Source: Mauremys mutica
Taxonomy: Eukaryota; Chordata; Testudines; Geoemydidae
DNA length: 64,000 nt
Assembly: GCF_020497125.1 (NCBI RefSeq)
Contig: NC_059074.1
Span: 192,257,415-192,321,414, forward strand
Direction of reading: 5' to 3'
Shown: piece by piece, positions 1-10,345 of the stretch
How positions within the stretch are numbered: the first letter of the stretch is position 1
Layout: each line of letters begins with the position of its first letter
Translations under genes and position numbers: made by a program
Notes under the pieces: generated by a model
Databases searched by the model: none
Told to the model about the DNA's origin: nothing
Seen by the model: the letters and a program-made list of their open reading frames with translations, nothing else

Positions 1-360
1 AAAAAAGAGTTTTCAATTTATAAAAGGGGGGGTCGCATCAGAGGTTTGCTATGTGAAAGGGTCACCAGGACAAAAGTTTGAGAACCACTGAATTAACCCC
101 TCTGAAGCCTCAGGGAATGCAGGGGAGGGGGAGGGTCTCCCTTGGTAGGGTTGGGAAGGATATTGCTCTTCTCATGTGATCCTTCCCCTCAGTGGCTAAT
201 TTTAAATGAAGCTACCCTCCCCTGACATGAATCTCCCTATGGCACTGAAGTTACATATAGACTATAATTTGGCATTTGAGAAGTGAAAGGGATGGTTGCC
301 CTAATGGAAAAGCTAACAGCTTGGCTCTCCTGCAAGCCTCAAACTGCTGAATGAGCTTTA
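1..360. other. no gene recognised
   Basis: No gene is visible. The first 90 bases end in a 'tttgagaaccactg' string that resembles the ends of short hAT elements seen in reptile genomes, but the other end lies outside the window, so it is not called. Confidence 0.3.
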
Positions 361-1016
361 GGGTAGGGCAGGCTGTGCCTCCCAAACAGCCTGGCCCTGC
401 CCCCTAGCTGACCCCCACCCACTTCCTGCCCCCCCCGACTGCCCGCCCCCCTCAGAATCCCCGACCCATCCTGCTCCTTGTCCCCTCACCATCCCCCAGA
501 GACCCCCCACCACCACCACCCTGGGACCCCAACCCTGCTCCCTGTCTGCCCCAACCCCATCCACCCCCCCAGAACGCCCACAATCCAACCCCCCCATTCC
601 CTGCCCACCCCCCCAACCTCTGCCCCCTCCCTGTGCCCTGACTGTCCCCAGGACTCCCTGCCCCTTAGCCAAACCCGCCCCCCCCCGACCCAGCCTCTTA
701 CCCCCGGCTCTCTCCTCACCCGGAGCCTCAGCGCCTCGCAGAACAGCTGCAGCGTGTCTCTGTCGGGGCCTGAGCCCCGTCCCGCTCAAAGCTGCGTGGT
801 GAGGGGGCGGGGCTGGGAGCTCCACGCCGAGCGGAGGCAGCTGAGCTCAGCCTGGAGCTCGCAGCCCACCCCCTCACCACACGGCTCTGAGCGGGGCGGG
901 GCTCAGGGGCCCCGCCGGAGACACGCCGCTTGATATGCTAAGGCTTGGTTCGCGGCCTGGTTCCTAACAGGCCGTGGACCGGTACCAGTCCGCGGCCCGG
1001 GGGTTGGGGACCCCTG
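361..1016. repeat. GC-rich non-autonomous hAT-type element, right end
   Basis: C-rich sequence (361-720) runs into a CG-rich block that ends in 'ggttggggacccctg' at 1002-1016. This is a terminal-inverted-repeat style end of the kind found on hAT elements. The matching left end is not seen, so the left limit is uncertain and the block may be composite. The proline-rich open frames across it follow from base composition and are not genes. It abuts a gypsy LTR fragment directly, which suggests insertion into that LTR. Confidence 0.5.
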
Positions 1017-1063
1017 CTTTACAGGTAAAAGAGACCTTAACCCTTAACTATCTGTTTATGACA
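1017..1063 (-). repeat. fragment of gypsy LTR (5' end)
   Basis: Read on the minus strand, this is the first ~47 bases of the same LTR family found complete at 22547-23370, starting tgtcataaacagatagttaa. It is cut at 1017 by the hAT-type end next to it. The rest of the LTR is not found to the left inside the window. Confidence 0.8.
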
Positions 1064-1245
1064 GACACAAAATTGTCTCCTGGCTAAGACTCCTTGGAGC
1101 CCCCTTCTCTATTCCCCACGAGCCTACCCAGTGCCTGAAATGGTCAGAACTGAAAAGGAATTACAGTCCCCTAGGTTGCTCCACACCCTGTCCCCCGTGA
1201 AATAAACCCATGTCTGCCCTGGATGCTCTCACCTTCTGAAGAAAA

Positions 1246-1398
1246 GGAGGGATAGCTCAGTGGTTTGCGCATTGGCCTGCTAAACCCAGAGTTGTAAGTT
1301 CAATTCTTGAGGGGACCGTTTAGGGAAACTGTGTCAACAATCTAGCTGGGGATTGGTCCTGCTTTGGGCTAGATGACCTCCTGATATTCTATGATTCA
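1246..1398 (+). repeat. tRNA-derived SINE (turtle polIII/SINE type)
   Basis: The head is tRNA-like, with an A box (gatagctcagtgg, 1251-1263) and a B box (agttcaattc, 1298-1307), the split promoter of RNA polymerase III. The downstream part ends in 'gatgacctcctgatattctatgattc', the tail shared with LINE 3' ends in turtles. The family name is from memory of turtle SINEs; the pol III boxes are seen directly. It is not a functional tRNA: the body does not fold as a cloverleaf and runs into SINE tail. Confidence 0.8.
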
Positions 1399-1849
1399 CA
1401 TTTAGTTCTGGGGTAGGGGACAAGCCCAGATTGTTACAAGCCAAAGGCAGAGCTCCTCCTTCTACAGGATGGGGCCTGTGGAAATGAGAAGCATCTCTCC
1501 CCTCTTAGAGAGGGACCTTGCTACTCATACACTGGATAGACATAATTTTTCTGAAATTGACACCGGCTCCTCCTTCATCCCCATCACCACCAGACAGGAT
1601 TCGAGAGCTGCTCAGTGCCCTCCCCATTTCTTCCACTATCCATGGCACCAGCTAGCGCAGCAGCCACCCTGCCCTGTCCAGCTCAGCTCTGCCTTCTGGC
1701 CTCTGACCTGGACAGGGACCGGGCCTTGGAGAGGAGGAGGTGGGGCTACACTTCACTGAGGGGCCACAGGAGGTTGGGGTCACAGAGAGAGACAGGGATT
1801 CAGATGGGGGGGCAGCTGCCACAATCTTCTGTCTATTCCACCTCAGCCC

Positions 1850-2112
1850 CACACCGGGAAGAGGCTGGCACTGCCCCCGCTGGCCATGACTTGTCACTAC
1901 TAGTCTCTTGGGAACGCTCTTTGTGCATCACTGCGACTGGCCACCGGGTGTTACTGCTGCTCCCGGGGAAACAGTCTGTGTACTACCCGACTGCCCATGG
2001 GATCTCTGCTGTTCCCGTGCCGATGCACTCTGCGCATTACCCGGACTGGCCACCGGGATCTCTGCTGTTCCTGTGCCGATGCACTCTGTGCATTACCCGG
2101 ACTGGCCACTAA
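1850..2112 (+). repeat. dispersed repeat with a 56-bp tandem duplication
   Basis: The stretch from 'gggaagaggctggcactgcc' onward is also present, diverged, at about 11755-11990, so this is a dispersed family. Inside it a 56-bp unit occurs twice in tandem (1999-2054 and 2055-2110) with three differences. I do not recognise the family. Confidence 0.55.
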
Positions 2113-2439
2113 GAGAAATATCTGGTAAGGCTAAGCACAAACTGGTGCTTCCATTCAGCTGGGTTCGGTTTCTAATAAAAGGTTTCCTACTCATTCTGGG
2201 TACAACTTACAAGGGCAGAATTTCCCTATCTTGGGAGCAGCTGATCTCCCAGGGCAGGGAGGAGCATGTCCCCATGAGCAGAGGCCTGGAACCTGGAAGG
2301 TGAGTACAGCCATAGGCACCAGTTTCCTCCAGGCCCAGAGGGTGCTCAACCCCCGCACTCCACCTCACGCCCCACCCCCACCTGACCCCTTCCCCCGTTT
2401 GACATTTTGGCCACAGCAGCACCCACCAAGGTGGCACTG

Positions 2440-3265
2440 CCCGTGTATGAAGGGGTGCTTAGGGTGGTCAAAGTCCTGTGGCAGACCCTCTCCTCTTTGC
2501 CACCAACTTGAAAGAAGGCGGAACAGAAGTGTTATGTGCCTGCCAAGGGGTACGAATACTTATATTCCCACACCCACCCTCAGGTTCCATCGTAGTCTCT
2601 GCCGCAAACGAGCGGGACAGGCGAGTGCCACACCGAAAAATAAAGATGCAAAAAAGTTGGACCTCTTCAGGAGGAAAATATATTCAACCACCAGCCTTCA
2701 GCTTGGAATATCTAAGCAGCAGGTGCTGCTGGCTAGACATAATTACAATATATGGGACTCATTGAGGAAGTTAAAGGACTCCCTGCCACAAGACCTTCGA
2801 CAGGAGTTCGGGTCTATGCTGAAGAAGAGCAGCTCAGTAGCCAGGGCCTTTCCCCAGATGGCACTGGATGCAGCGGACTCAGCGGACAGGTCCATGGCTA
2901 CTGCTGTCTCAATGAGACAGAGCTCGTGGCTGCAGTCCTCTGGGCAGTCCCTGGAGGTCCAACAATCGATCCAGGGCCTCCCGTTTGAGGGCAATACTCT
3001 GTTTTTGGAGCAAATTGATGCCAGGCTGCACAGCCTAAAAAACTCTCATGCCATGCTCTGTTCCTTGGGGCTGTTCATTCCACAGGCCTCCAGAATGTCC
3101 TTCCAGCCTCCTCCTTCACCACCGAGGTTTTCAGATCTCCCGAGGCAAAGCTCCTACAGGAGAAGAAACAGAGACAAAAGTTTTGAACATCATCATCCTA
3201 CTCCATCCTCCTCAGTCACCCAGTCAAGCCCCACGCGACACTCAGGCGGCCCAAGAGCATTTTGA
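2440..3265 (+). pseudogene. DIRS-like retrotransposon gag remnant (LAP2-alpha-like domain)
   Basis: The clearest part is an open frame to 3265 containing KNKDAKKLDLFRRKIYS, then a helical region with DSLPQDLRQEFGSML, ALDAADSADRSMATAVSMRQ and LPFEGNTLF. These match the gag-like protein of vertebrate DIRS1-type elements, the same family that gave rise to the C-terminal region of host LAP2-alpha (established knowledge). Upstream similarity (a VPAKGYEYLYSH string near 2540, an SAANERDR string near 2605) lies in other frames, so at least two frameshifts are present. A transposon relic, not a LAP2 gene: no LEM domain is seen and an RT-like piece follows directly. Confidence 0.7.
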
Positions 3266-3299
3266 GGGTGCACCCAAGGGCAATGCACTGGCCTAAAGC

Positions 3300-3592
3300 T
3301 TGGATCCAACCTCACTTTTATTTTTGAACCAATTGTCTCTGTTCCTTGCTGCATGGGCCCGAACCACCTCAGATCGTTGGGTGCTCAACACCATAACATC
3401 TGAGTACACCTGCATTTTTCCTCCATCCATCCCTCCCACATCCCCTCCCCGCTCTTCAGGGATCCTTCTCACCAGCAACTCCTTGTTCAGGAGGTGGAAA
3501 CACTCCGGGGGTGGGGGAGAGGTGCTGTAGAGGAAGTCCCTCAAGACATGTTTCCAGTGTAAGTGGGGGAGGGAGAAAGGCCAAGACATCAT
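3300..3592 (+). pseudogene. DIRS-like reverse transcriptase N-terminal fragment
   Basis: Immediately after the gag remnant, a frame reads FNQLSLFLAAWARTTSDRWV followed by LNTITSEYTCIFPP, the opening of the DIRS-type reverse transcriptase region. It stops at about 3530 and no catalytic YxDD region follows, so the element is truncated. The gag-then-RT order supports the DIRS assignment of the neighbour. Confidence 0.6.
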
Positions 3593-4670
3593 GCTATTGC
3601 CCTTGTTTTATACCATTGGCCCATAGGCCTCACAGACACTAGCCCAGGCATGTCCTGATGGGCTTTGCTGAGTCCAGTGATCAAGCACTCCACAAATCAC
3701 AGTGATTGAGCAGTTTCTGTTGTGTGGTGCTTGCGTAGTTGAATCACACGGTTGATTAATGGGCGGTCAACACCCACCTAGCCGCAGAGACTCTTCAACT
3801 TGTAACATATTTTGGTAACAACCATACAGAAAAATCGTATATCTTATACACGCTAAGGATATACAAATTTGGACAGAACAATGAGTGTCAGCAGATCATG
3901 ACTTTTCATATGACACCTTACATGGCATGCTTTGTATGAAACCTATCATAATTGGTGAATATGTGGGTTCCAGGGTGTTGCATTGGGGTACAGAGTGCCA
4001 CACCCACTCAAGTACTCTTTATCATACAATATTCAGAGTATAATATAACATCCTTTCTAGATGAAGAGGGAAGTACCTCTGAAATGCAGCCACTTCTGGG
4101 GTGGAAGACAACAGCCAACACACTCATTCACCTAAAAGTGAAAGGTGGGGACATTTTGGATGGGACTCTCGGGAAACCCCCTATTTTTATGAGAAAGGTT
4201 GTTTTGTTTTGTTTTTTCCCATCTCCTACAGAGCGGCTGCACCAAGATGTTATAACTACTCATGCTCTACCGGAAGACTGGCATCACCCCTTTCAAAGAG
4301 TACTTTAGTAGCATCATGACAGGCCACAATATTTTCTCAATGAAGATTTCCTACCCAGAAATATGGGAGACACTGTTTTCTGGGGTTTTAACTAGCAGGG
4401 CATGGTTTGATTTGGAGAGGGAGAATGGAAGGACAAACTGTATAACAGACGAAAGATTCTTTTGCAAAAGTAAGGACTAGCTTCTTGTTGGAGTTGAATG
4501 TTGATATTGTCTAGTAAGACTTCAACAGGCAGGTTTAGTTAAATGGTCTTCATACCAGGGTACAACTCGTACAACATGACCAGGAGCTTTTGCTCCCACT
4601 CTGAATGCCTCTTCTGTGGCACACCAAAATCCTATGCTAGGTGGCCACAAGTCTGGGGAAAGCAATAGTT
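3593..4670. repeat. intergenic stretch with a dispersed repeat
   Basis: No gene. About 3780-4010 shares a diverged arrangement (atgacttttcatatgaca ... tcataattggtgaatatg ... gttccagggtgttgc ... gtacagagtg) with 42370-42560. It is therefore a member of an unnamed dispersed family, possibly LTR-derived. The remainder shows nothing I can assign. Confidence 0.45.
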
Positions 4671-6168
4671 ATAGAATCATAGAATATCAGGGTTGGAAGA
4701 GACCTCAGGAGGTCATCTAGTCAACCCCCCTGCTCAAAGCAGGACCAATCCCCAACTAAATCATCCCAGCCAGGGCTTTGTCAAGCCAGGCCTTAAAAAC
4801 CTCTAAGAATGGAGATTCCATCACCTCCCTAGGTAGCCCATTCCAGTGCTTCTCCACCCTCTTGGTGAAAGAGTGTTTCCTAATATCCAACCTAGACCTC
4901 CTCCACTGCAACTTGAGACCATTGCTCTGTGTTCGATCATCTGCCACCACTGAGAACAGCCAAGCACCATCCTCTTTGGAACCCCTCTTCAGGTAGTTGA
5001 AGGCTGCTATCAAATCCCCCCTCACTCTTCTCTTCTGCAGGCTAAACAAGTCCAGTTCCCTCAGCCTCTCCTTGTAAGTCCCCCTAATCATTTTTGTTGC
5101 CCTCCATTGGACTCTTTCCAATTTATCCACATCCTTTATGTAGTGGGGTACCAAAACTGGACACAATATTCCAGATGTGGTCTCACCAGTGCTGAATAGA
5201 GGGGAATAATCACTTCCCTCAATCTGCTGGCAGTGCTCCTACTAATGCAGCCCAATATGCTGTTAGCCTTCTTGGCAACAAGGGCACACAGTTGACTCAT
5301 ATACAGCTTTTCGTCCACTGTAATCCCCAGTTCCTTTTCTGCAGAACTGCCGCTTAGCCAGTCGGTACCCAGACTGTAGCGGTGCATGGGATTCTTCCGT
5401 CCTAAGTGTAGGACTCTGCACTTGTCCTTGTTGAACCTCATCAGATTTCTTTTGGCCCAATCCTCCAATTTGTCTAGGTCCCTCTGTATCCTACCTCTAC
5501 CCTCCAGCATATCCACCACCCCCACCCCCTCCGCTTACTGTCATCTGTGAACTTGCTGAAGGTGCAATCGATCCAATCTTCCAAATCATTAATGAAGATG
5601 TTGAACAAAACCAGCCCCAGGACAAACCCCTGGGGCACTCCGCTTGATAGCAGCTGCCAACTAGACATTGAGCTGTTGATCATACCTGTTGAGCCCAACG
5701 ATCTAGCCAACTTTCTCTCCACCTTATAGTCCATTCATCCAATCCATACTTTTTTAATTTGATGGCAAGAATACTGTGGGAGATCGTATAAAAAACTTTG
5801 CTAAAGTCAAGATATATCATGTTCACCGCTTTCCCCATATCCACAGAGCCAGTTATCTCATCATAGAAGGCAATCTGGTTGGTCAGGCATGACTTGCCCT
5901 TGGTGAATCCATGTTGATTGTTCCTGATCACTTTCCTCTCCTCCAAGTGCTTCAAAATGGATTCCTTGAGGACCTGTTACATGATTTTTTCAGGGATTGA
6001 GGTGAGGCTGACCAGTCTGTAGTTCCCCGGATTCTCCTTCTTCCCTTTTTTAAAGATGGACCCTATATTTGCCTTTTTCCAATAGAATTGCTCCATCTTG
6101 AACACCTTTGCAGACTCAAGATAGAGCCTGGAATTAGATAATATATTTAGAAAAGTGCCTGACATCAT
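4671..6168 (-). mobile_element. CR1 LINE, 5'-truncated, ORF2 broken
   Basis: On the minus strand the segment reads through CR1 reverse transcriptase to the 3' end. From 6168 downward come FKKGKKENPGNYRLVSLTS, then the NNQHGFTKGKSCLTNQ block, YLDFSKVFYTISHSI, GVPQGFVLGLVLFNIFINDL, KFTDDSK (the YADD-box position), and DKLEDWAKRNLMRFNKDKC. It ends with the CR1 tail [16 protein letters not shown] ... [13 protein letters not shown]. The catalytic box is altered (FTDD) and at least three frame changes break the ORF. The 3' terminus at 4671 carries the usual 'atagaatcatagaat' signature. There is no endonuclease domain, so the copy is 5'-truncated. Confidence 0.92.
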
Positions 6169-6394
6169 CAGAGTGAATTATCAAAAACATGCATTTAAAC
6201 CAAGCATCAGTTTCCCTTCTCCTTAAGGTCTCTTAGTAGCTCATTTTAAAGATACATACAAGTTTTGCGACAATAATTTAATTTTCCCCACTGAATTGAA
6301 GCACTAAAACAAACAATCAATCAAACAAACAAACAAACCCCCCAAAACTGACCATTCATTAAAATCCTACATTGATAGACTGTTACGGTAACAC

Positions 6395-6556
6395 AACACA
6401 CTGGGACTGGATGACAGGGGATGGATCACTCAATAATTGCCCTGTTCTGTTCGTTCCCTCTGAAGTATCTGGCACCAGTCACTGACGGAAGACAGGACAC
6501 TGGGCTAGATGGACCATTGGTCTGACCCCATATGGCCATTCTTATGTTCTTATCGC
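6395..6556 (+). mobile_element. CR1 LINE 3'-UTR fragment
   Basis: The sequence 'ggactggatgacaggggatggatc ... gggctagatggaccattggtctgacc ... ttcttatgttctta' is the distal 3' end of a CR1 subfamily, in plus orientation. A matching tail occurs at 32945-33205. No coding part is attached. Confidence 0.8.
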
Positions 6557-7169
6557 AGTAATATGACACCCCGCCCATCTGGCATGCAGGACTCAATCAC
6601 TCGGTTAGATGTTGACCGGTCCTTAATGTGTGTGTTTGGGGGTGGGGTGGCATGTCAGTGTGAGTATGTGTGTGAATGTGTGAGCATATGAGTACGGGTG
6701 CATCTATTGCCAAGAGAAGCAACGTCTGGCTTTAATTCTGAGCTCCATAAGGTCCGAGATCTCATGGCTCTCAGCATGGTGAGCTCCCCAGGCTGGGCCT
6801 GGCTGCTGTGGTCACTGATCAGCAGTGCCCATTGCTGGTTGGTGGTTTCACAACTCTGGCGGCAGGCACCCCAAGGTGGGTGACGGAGAGGTGTATCTCA
6901 GCGAGCCAGACTCTGTCCTATGGGGCCTGGGAGCATCAGCACAGAGTGCATTCTGGGGGAGCCAGTACAGAGCAGGGAGCACCAGGGTGATATGTTCAGG
7001 GCGGGCTGCATGGCTGAACCTCTGGGATGCTGTGCTTGGCATCAGCAGGGTAGGGGCCTCTGTTCCTAGCTACAAGCAGTGCCAGGTTCATCAGAGGCGC
7101 TGGAACTTCCAGCAGCTCCCCAGCCCCCCAAAATGCTCTCCCCCCTCAGTCCTGCATGGCCCCGATGCA

Positions 7170-7781
7170 CTAACCTGCTGGCCCCGTTTCTTCAGATGGG
7201 AGGGGAATGGTACAAGGGCTGGATGGGGCTAAATACATGCTGGTGTACGGAGTGCTGGCTGCAGGTTTCTGTGCATCTGAGGGAGCCAGGCTGATCTCGT
7301 CTCTGGGGCCCTGCACTGCAAAGAAAGGGAAGATCTTCTCTGTGGTGAAGGAGGCCATGAAATTGAAGATGGGAGCCTCATTCTCAGCATTGTAAAATGG
7401 CACCAGCCCTGCTTCAAAGTCCAGGTAAACCCGGATCCTCACAGGGCTTCTGTTCAGGGGGAGGATGTTCTCAGAGGAGGTGCGAGTCTGGAACTGACCA
7501 AACAACCCAGATCCCCTTCTCAGGATAAAAGCTCAGACTGCTCCATCTTAACACAGACTGTCTGGCCATCCCCACAGCCCAGCCTGACCCCGCTGTGGAC
7601 TCCACCACACAGTAATGTCTCCCCGAGTTGAATCCCTCTGCACCCAGCACACATGGCTCAAGATCAAATCTGCTGGGGTTCCTGGCCAGGCTTTGGGGGC
7701 TGTCTCCCATGCTCACAACCTTCCCATCTGCAGACAGGATGAGCTTGGGGTATTCTGTGTCCAGGTCTAGCACCACACTGG
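7170..7781 (-). pseudogene. B30.2 (PRY-SPRY) exon of a butyrophilin/TRIM-like gene, frameshifted
   Basis: Minus-strand exon preceded by a perfect acceptor (tctctctctctctgcag, AG at 7783-7782). It encodes a PRY start (VVLDLDTEYPKLILSADG) and RFDLEPCVLGAEGFNSGRHY, then WAVGMARQSV and YPEKGIWVV. There the frame breaks near 7500. A second frame continues with GQFQTRTSS, RIRVYLDFEAG, FYNAENEAPIFNF and EKIFPFFAV to a stop at 7170. The B30.2 order is complete but the codon register changes by one base, so this is a pseudogene or carries a sequence error. Typical LDP and WEV motifs read LDL and CVV. No upstream Ig, coiled-coil or RING exons were recognised. B30.2 domains bind protein or phosphoantigen ligands inside the cell in BTN/TRIM proteins. 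Confidence 0.85.
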
Positions 7782-8644
7782 CTGCAGAGAGAGAGAGAGA
7801 ATCAGAGAGTTAGAAACCCAGGCCAGGCATGATCTGGAATGGACCTGACTCAGAACAGAGACCTGCAAAGTGCCCACCAGGCTCACTCCAGAGTCAGGGA
7901 TGGGCTAGGGACCTAGTGACAAGATCGGGTGGGTGAGGCCACTGGTGCTGGGCAAGCTGCATTTGCCACATCCAGCCTTGTCTGGCTTCCAGAAGCATTT
8001 GCCAAGTAGCCCTGGTGCTGGTTCCTGTGTGGTGTGTGAAACCACATGGAGAGTAGCCGGTGGGAAAATAGTAAAGACTTTTTGTGGGAGATTTTGAAAT
8101 GGCCCGTGTCCCACAGGGTTCAAAACTGAATGATTCTACACATATTAAAAGATGTCATGAAAAATGTTCAGTTTTTAAAAGGTTTGTTTTTCATTTTCTT
8201 CCCTTTTTACCACTGAAAAAGAAAAAAAATGAAAAAACAAATAGAAAAAAGAAAAAGCCCAAGCCCACACTTTCTTCTAGTTACAATAAAACCTGGAGAT
8301 TTTTTAAAACAATTCTTTTTTCATAAAAATGCCCATGTTTGAAAAGAGGCCGGTTTCTGGGGGAAAACCTCCACCCAGCTCTCATTCTGAAATTGGCACA
8401 GCTGTCAATGGGTTATTTGGAAGGAATCTGATGATGGTATTCGGTATTCAACCTTCCAAGCTGAGTGCTGGTGGTCTAGGGCATAGGATGCATGTGTCCC
8501 ACTGAGACATGCAGATCACCAGATCATTACTTCTTATATTATTATTACTACATGTATTATGGTAGCACTTTGAGGTCCCAACCAAGATTTATAGATTCTG
8601 AGGCCATAAGGGGCCACCTTTTATTTAACACGTGTTTTTAAAGC

Positions 8645-9110
8645 CCACATAGGCCTGGCCTAGACAGTTTTTGTACTGATTTCTCTCCTTTGGTTCAGAG
8701 GTGCAGTTTTCTACTGAAACAGCTAAATTCATTCACTGCCTAGTGTGGATGCAGTTATATTAGTATAAAGGTGCCCTAGCTAGCTTATTCTCCTCTTTTA
8801 CGGAAATAAGGCCTGGTATCACTACTTTGGTTAAGGGTGTGATTTTTTTTTAACCAATACAGTTCCATGGTACAACCTCTAATTTGGACACAGTTATACT
8901 GGTATGAAGGTGCCTTATACTGGGACACTTTATTTGGCTTCCAGAACCAGGAAAAAAACCTTTATATAGGTACAGGCATAGCCATCTGCACACTAGGAAT
9001 GGTTGTACCACCTTAACTATGCTGGCACAGCTAAAGCGATACAGTTGTCGTCCACAAACAAGCACGAAGCCTAAACAAAGACAGTGGTGTTTAGACATGT
9101 GCTAGTCAGG
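8645..9110. repeat. short hAT-like repeat (MITE-type), diverged
   Basis: Contains 'aggcctggcctagacag' and repeated 'acactggtataaaggtgcc' variants that also occur near 9342, 10215-10345, 39895 and 47455. The shared 'aaggcctggtctac' start is typical of a high-copy short DNA transposon family in turtles (from memory). Limits and TSD were not resolved. Confidence 0.4.
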
Positions 9111-9341
9111 TGTTAGTTCCCTCTGGGCCTCGGCAGGCTGACAGGTGTAATTAGCAGTATGAGCATTAAATGAAAAACTCCTACCAGGACACAGCTGTGT
9201 GTGACAGGCTCCATGTGATGTGTGGGGGAGGAGAGGATGTCTTTAAGTCACCACATCCCTAAAAAAGAAACAGAAAGAAATTTATTATGGTTAATAAGAA
9301 ATTCTCTTCCCAGGAATGTACATTTAAATGATGGTATGAGG

Positions 9342-10345
9342 CCTGGTCTACACACAGTGCTTGTGTCGGTAGAACTGTGTCAGGAGCATGATTGTTAACT
9401 GATATAGTTACACTGTGTCATAAACAGATAGTAAAGGGTTAACAAGCAGTAACCTGATGAACACCTGACCAGAGGACCAATCAAGGGACAAGATAATTTC
9501 AAATCTCTGTGGAGGGAAGTCTTTGTCTGTGTTCTTTGTTGGGGTCTTTGTTCTCTTTTTGGATCTAAGAGAGACCAGACGTATTTCCAAGCCCTCCAAG
9601 TTTGCCTGAAGTATTTTCTACTATTCAATATAGTGAGTATTAGAAAGGCGGATTAGTCTTATAATTTAATTTCTGCATTTGCAATTGTGTGTTTGCTGGA
9701 TAAATTCTTTATTTCTGTTTGCTGTTACTTTGATTATTCTGAGAAAGGAGGGCGGGGGGAAGTCTCTCCAGTTTTATAAGTTAGACCCTGTAAATTTTTC
9801 CATCCTGGTGTTACAGAGATAGTGTACTTTTTTTTCTTTTTAATAAAATCCTTTTATTTTTAGAATCTGATTGATTTCTTCCCTTGTTTGGATTTTTCAG
9901 GGGAAGGGAGGGGGATAGGGAATCCCTCTGTTTGATTCAAGGAATTTGAATCCAGGTATCTCTCCTAAGGACTAGGAGAAGGGAGGGGGAAGAAGCAGGG
10001 GGGAATGGTTTATTTCCCTTTGTGTTGAGATTCAAGGAGTTTGGATCTGTGTTCCCCAGGGAAAGTTTGGGGGAACAGGGACTGTGCCAGACACTAAAAA
10101 CCTGGCTGGTGGCAGCTTTACCAGATCTAAACTAGGCTTTTAGTTTAGAGGAGTCCATGCAGGTCCCCATTTTGTGAACGCTAAAGTTCAAAGTGGGGAA
10201 TAAACCTATGACACACTGCTACAAGTGTGGGTGCAGTTACACTGGTATAAAGAGGTCTTTACTGGTATAGTTTATTCCCGGTCCCTACAGGAAGAAGGGA
10301 TACCGGTATAAGCATGTTTACACCAGTATACTACACTAGAGGGCG
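9342..10345. repeat. short hAT-like repeat split by a solo LTR
   Basis: A 'gaggcctggtctacac' repeat starts at about 9342, is interrupted at 9416 by the solo gypsy LTR, and resumes at 10214 with 'cactgctacaagtgtgggtgcag'. The interruption is proved by the 5-bp duplication cactg on both sides of the LTR. Confidence 0.55.
9416..10213 (+). repeat. solo LTR of the Gmr1-like gypsy family
   Basis: A 798-bp LTR starting tgtcataaacagatag and ending ataaacctatgaca (TG...CA). It contains AATAAA-type signals (taataaaatcc near 9840, gaataaacctatgaca at the end). It is flanked by an exact 5-bp TSD, cactg, at 9411-9415 and 10214-10218. It is homologous over its length to the LTRs at 12558-13361 and 22547-23370, but lacks the segment ttaaggtctcttttacctgt near its start. 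No internal region remains, so it arose by LTR-LTR recombination. Confidence 0.93.

Noticed and set aside
358..933. Overlapping proline- and glycine-rich open frames on both strands
   Set aside because: They lie in C-rich repeat sequence, have no domain and are open on both strands because of composition.
1251..1324. tRNA gene
   Set aside because: Only the A and B boxes fit; the cloverleaf and 3' end do not. The sequence continues into a SINE tail.
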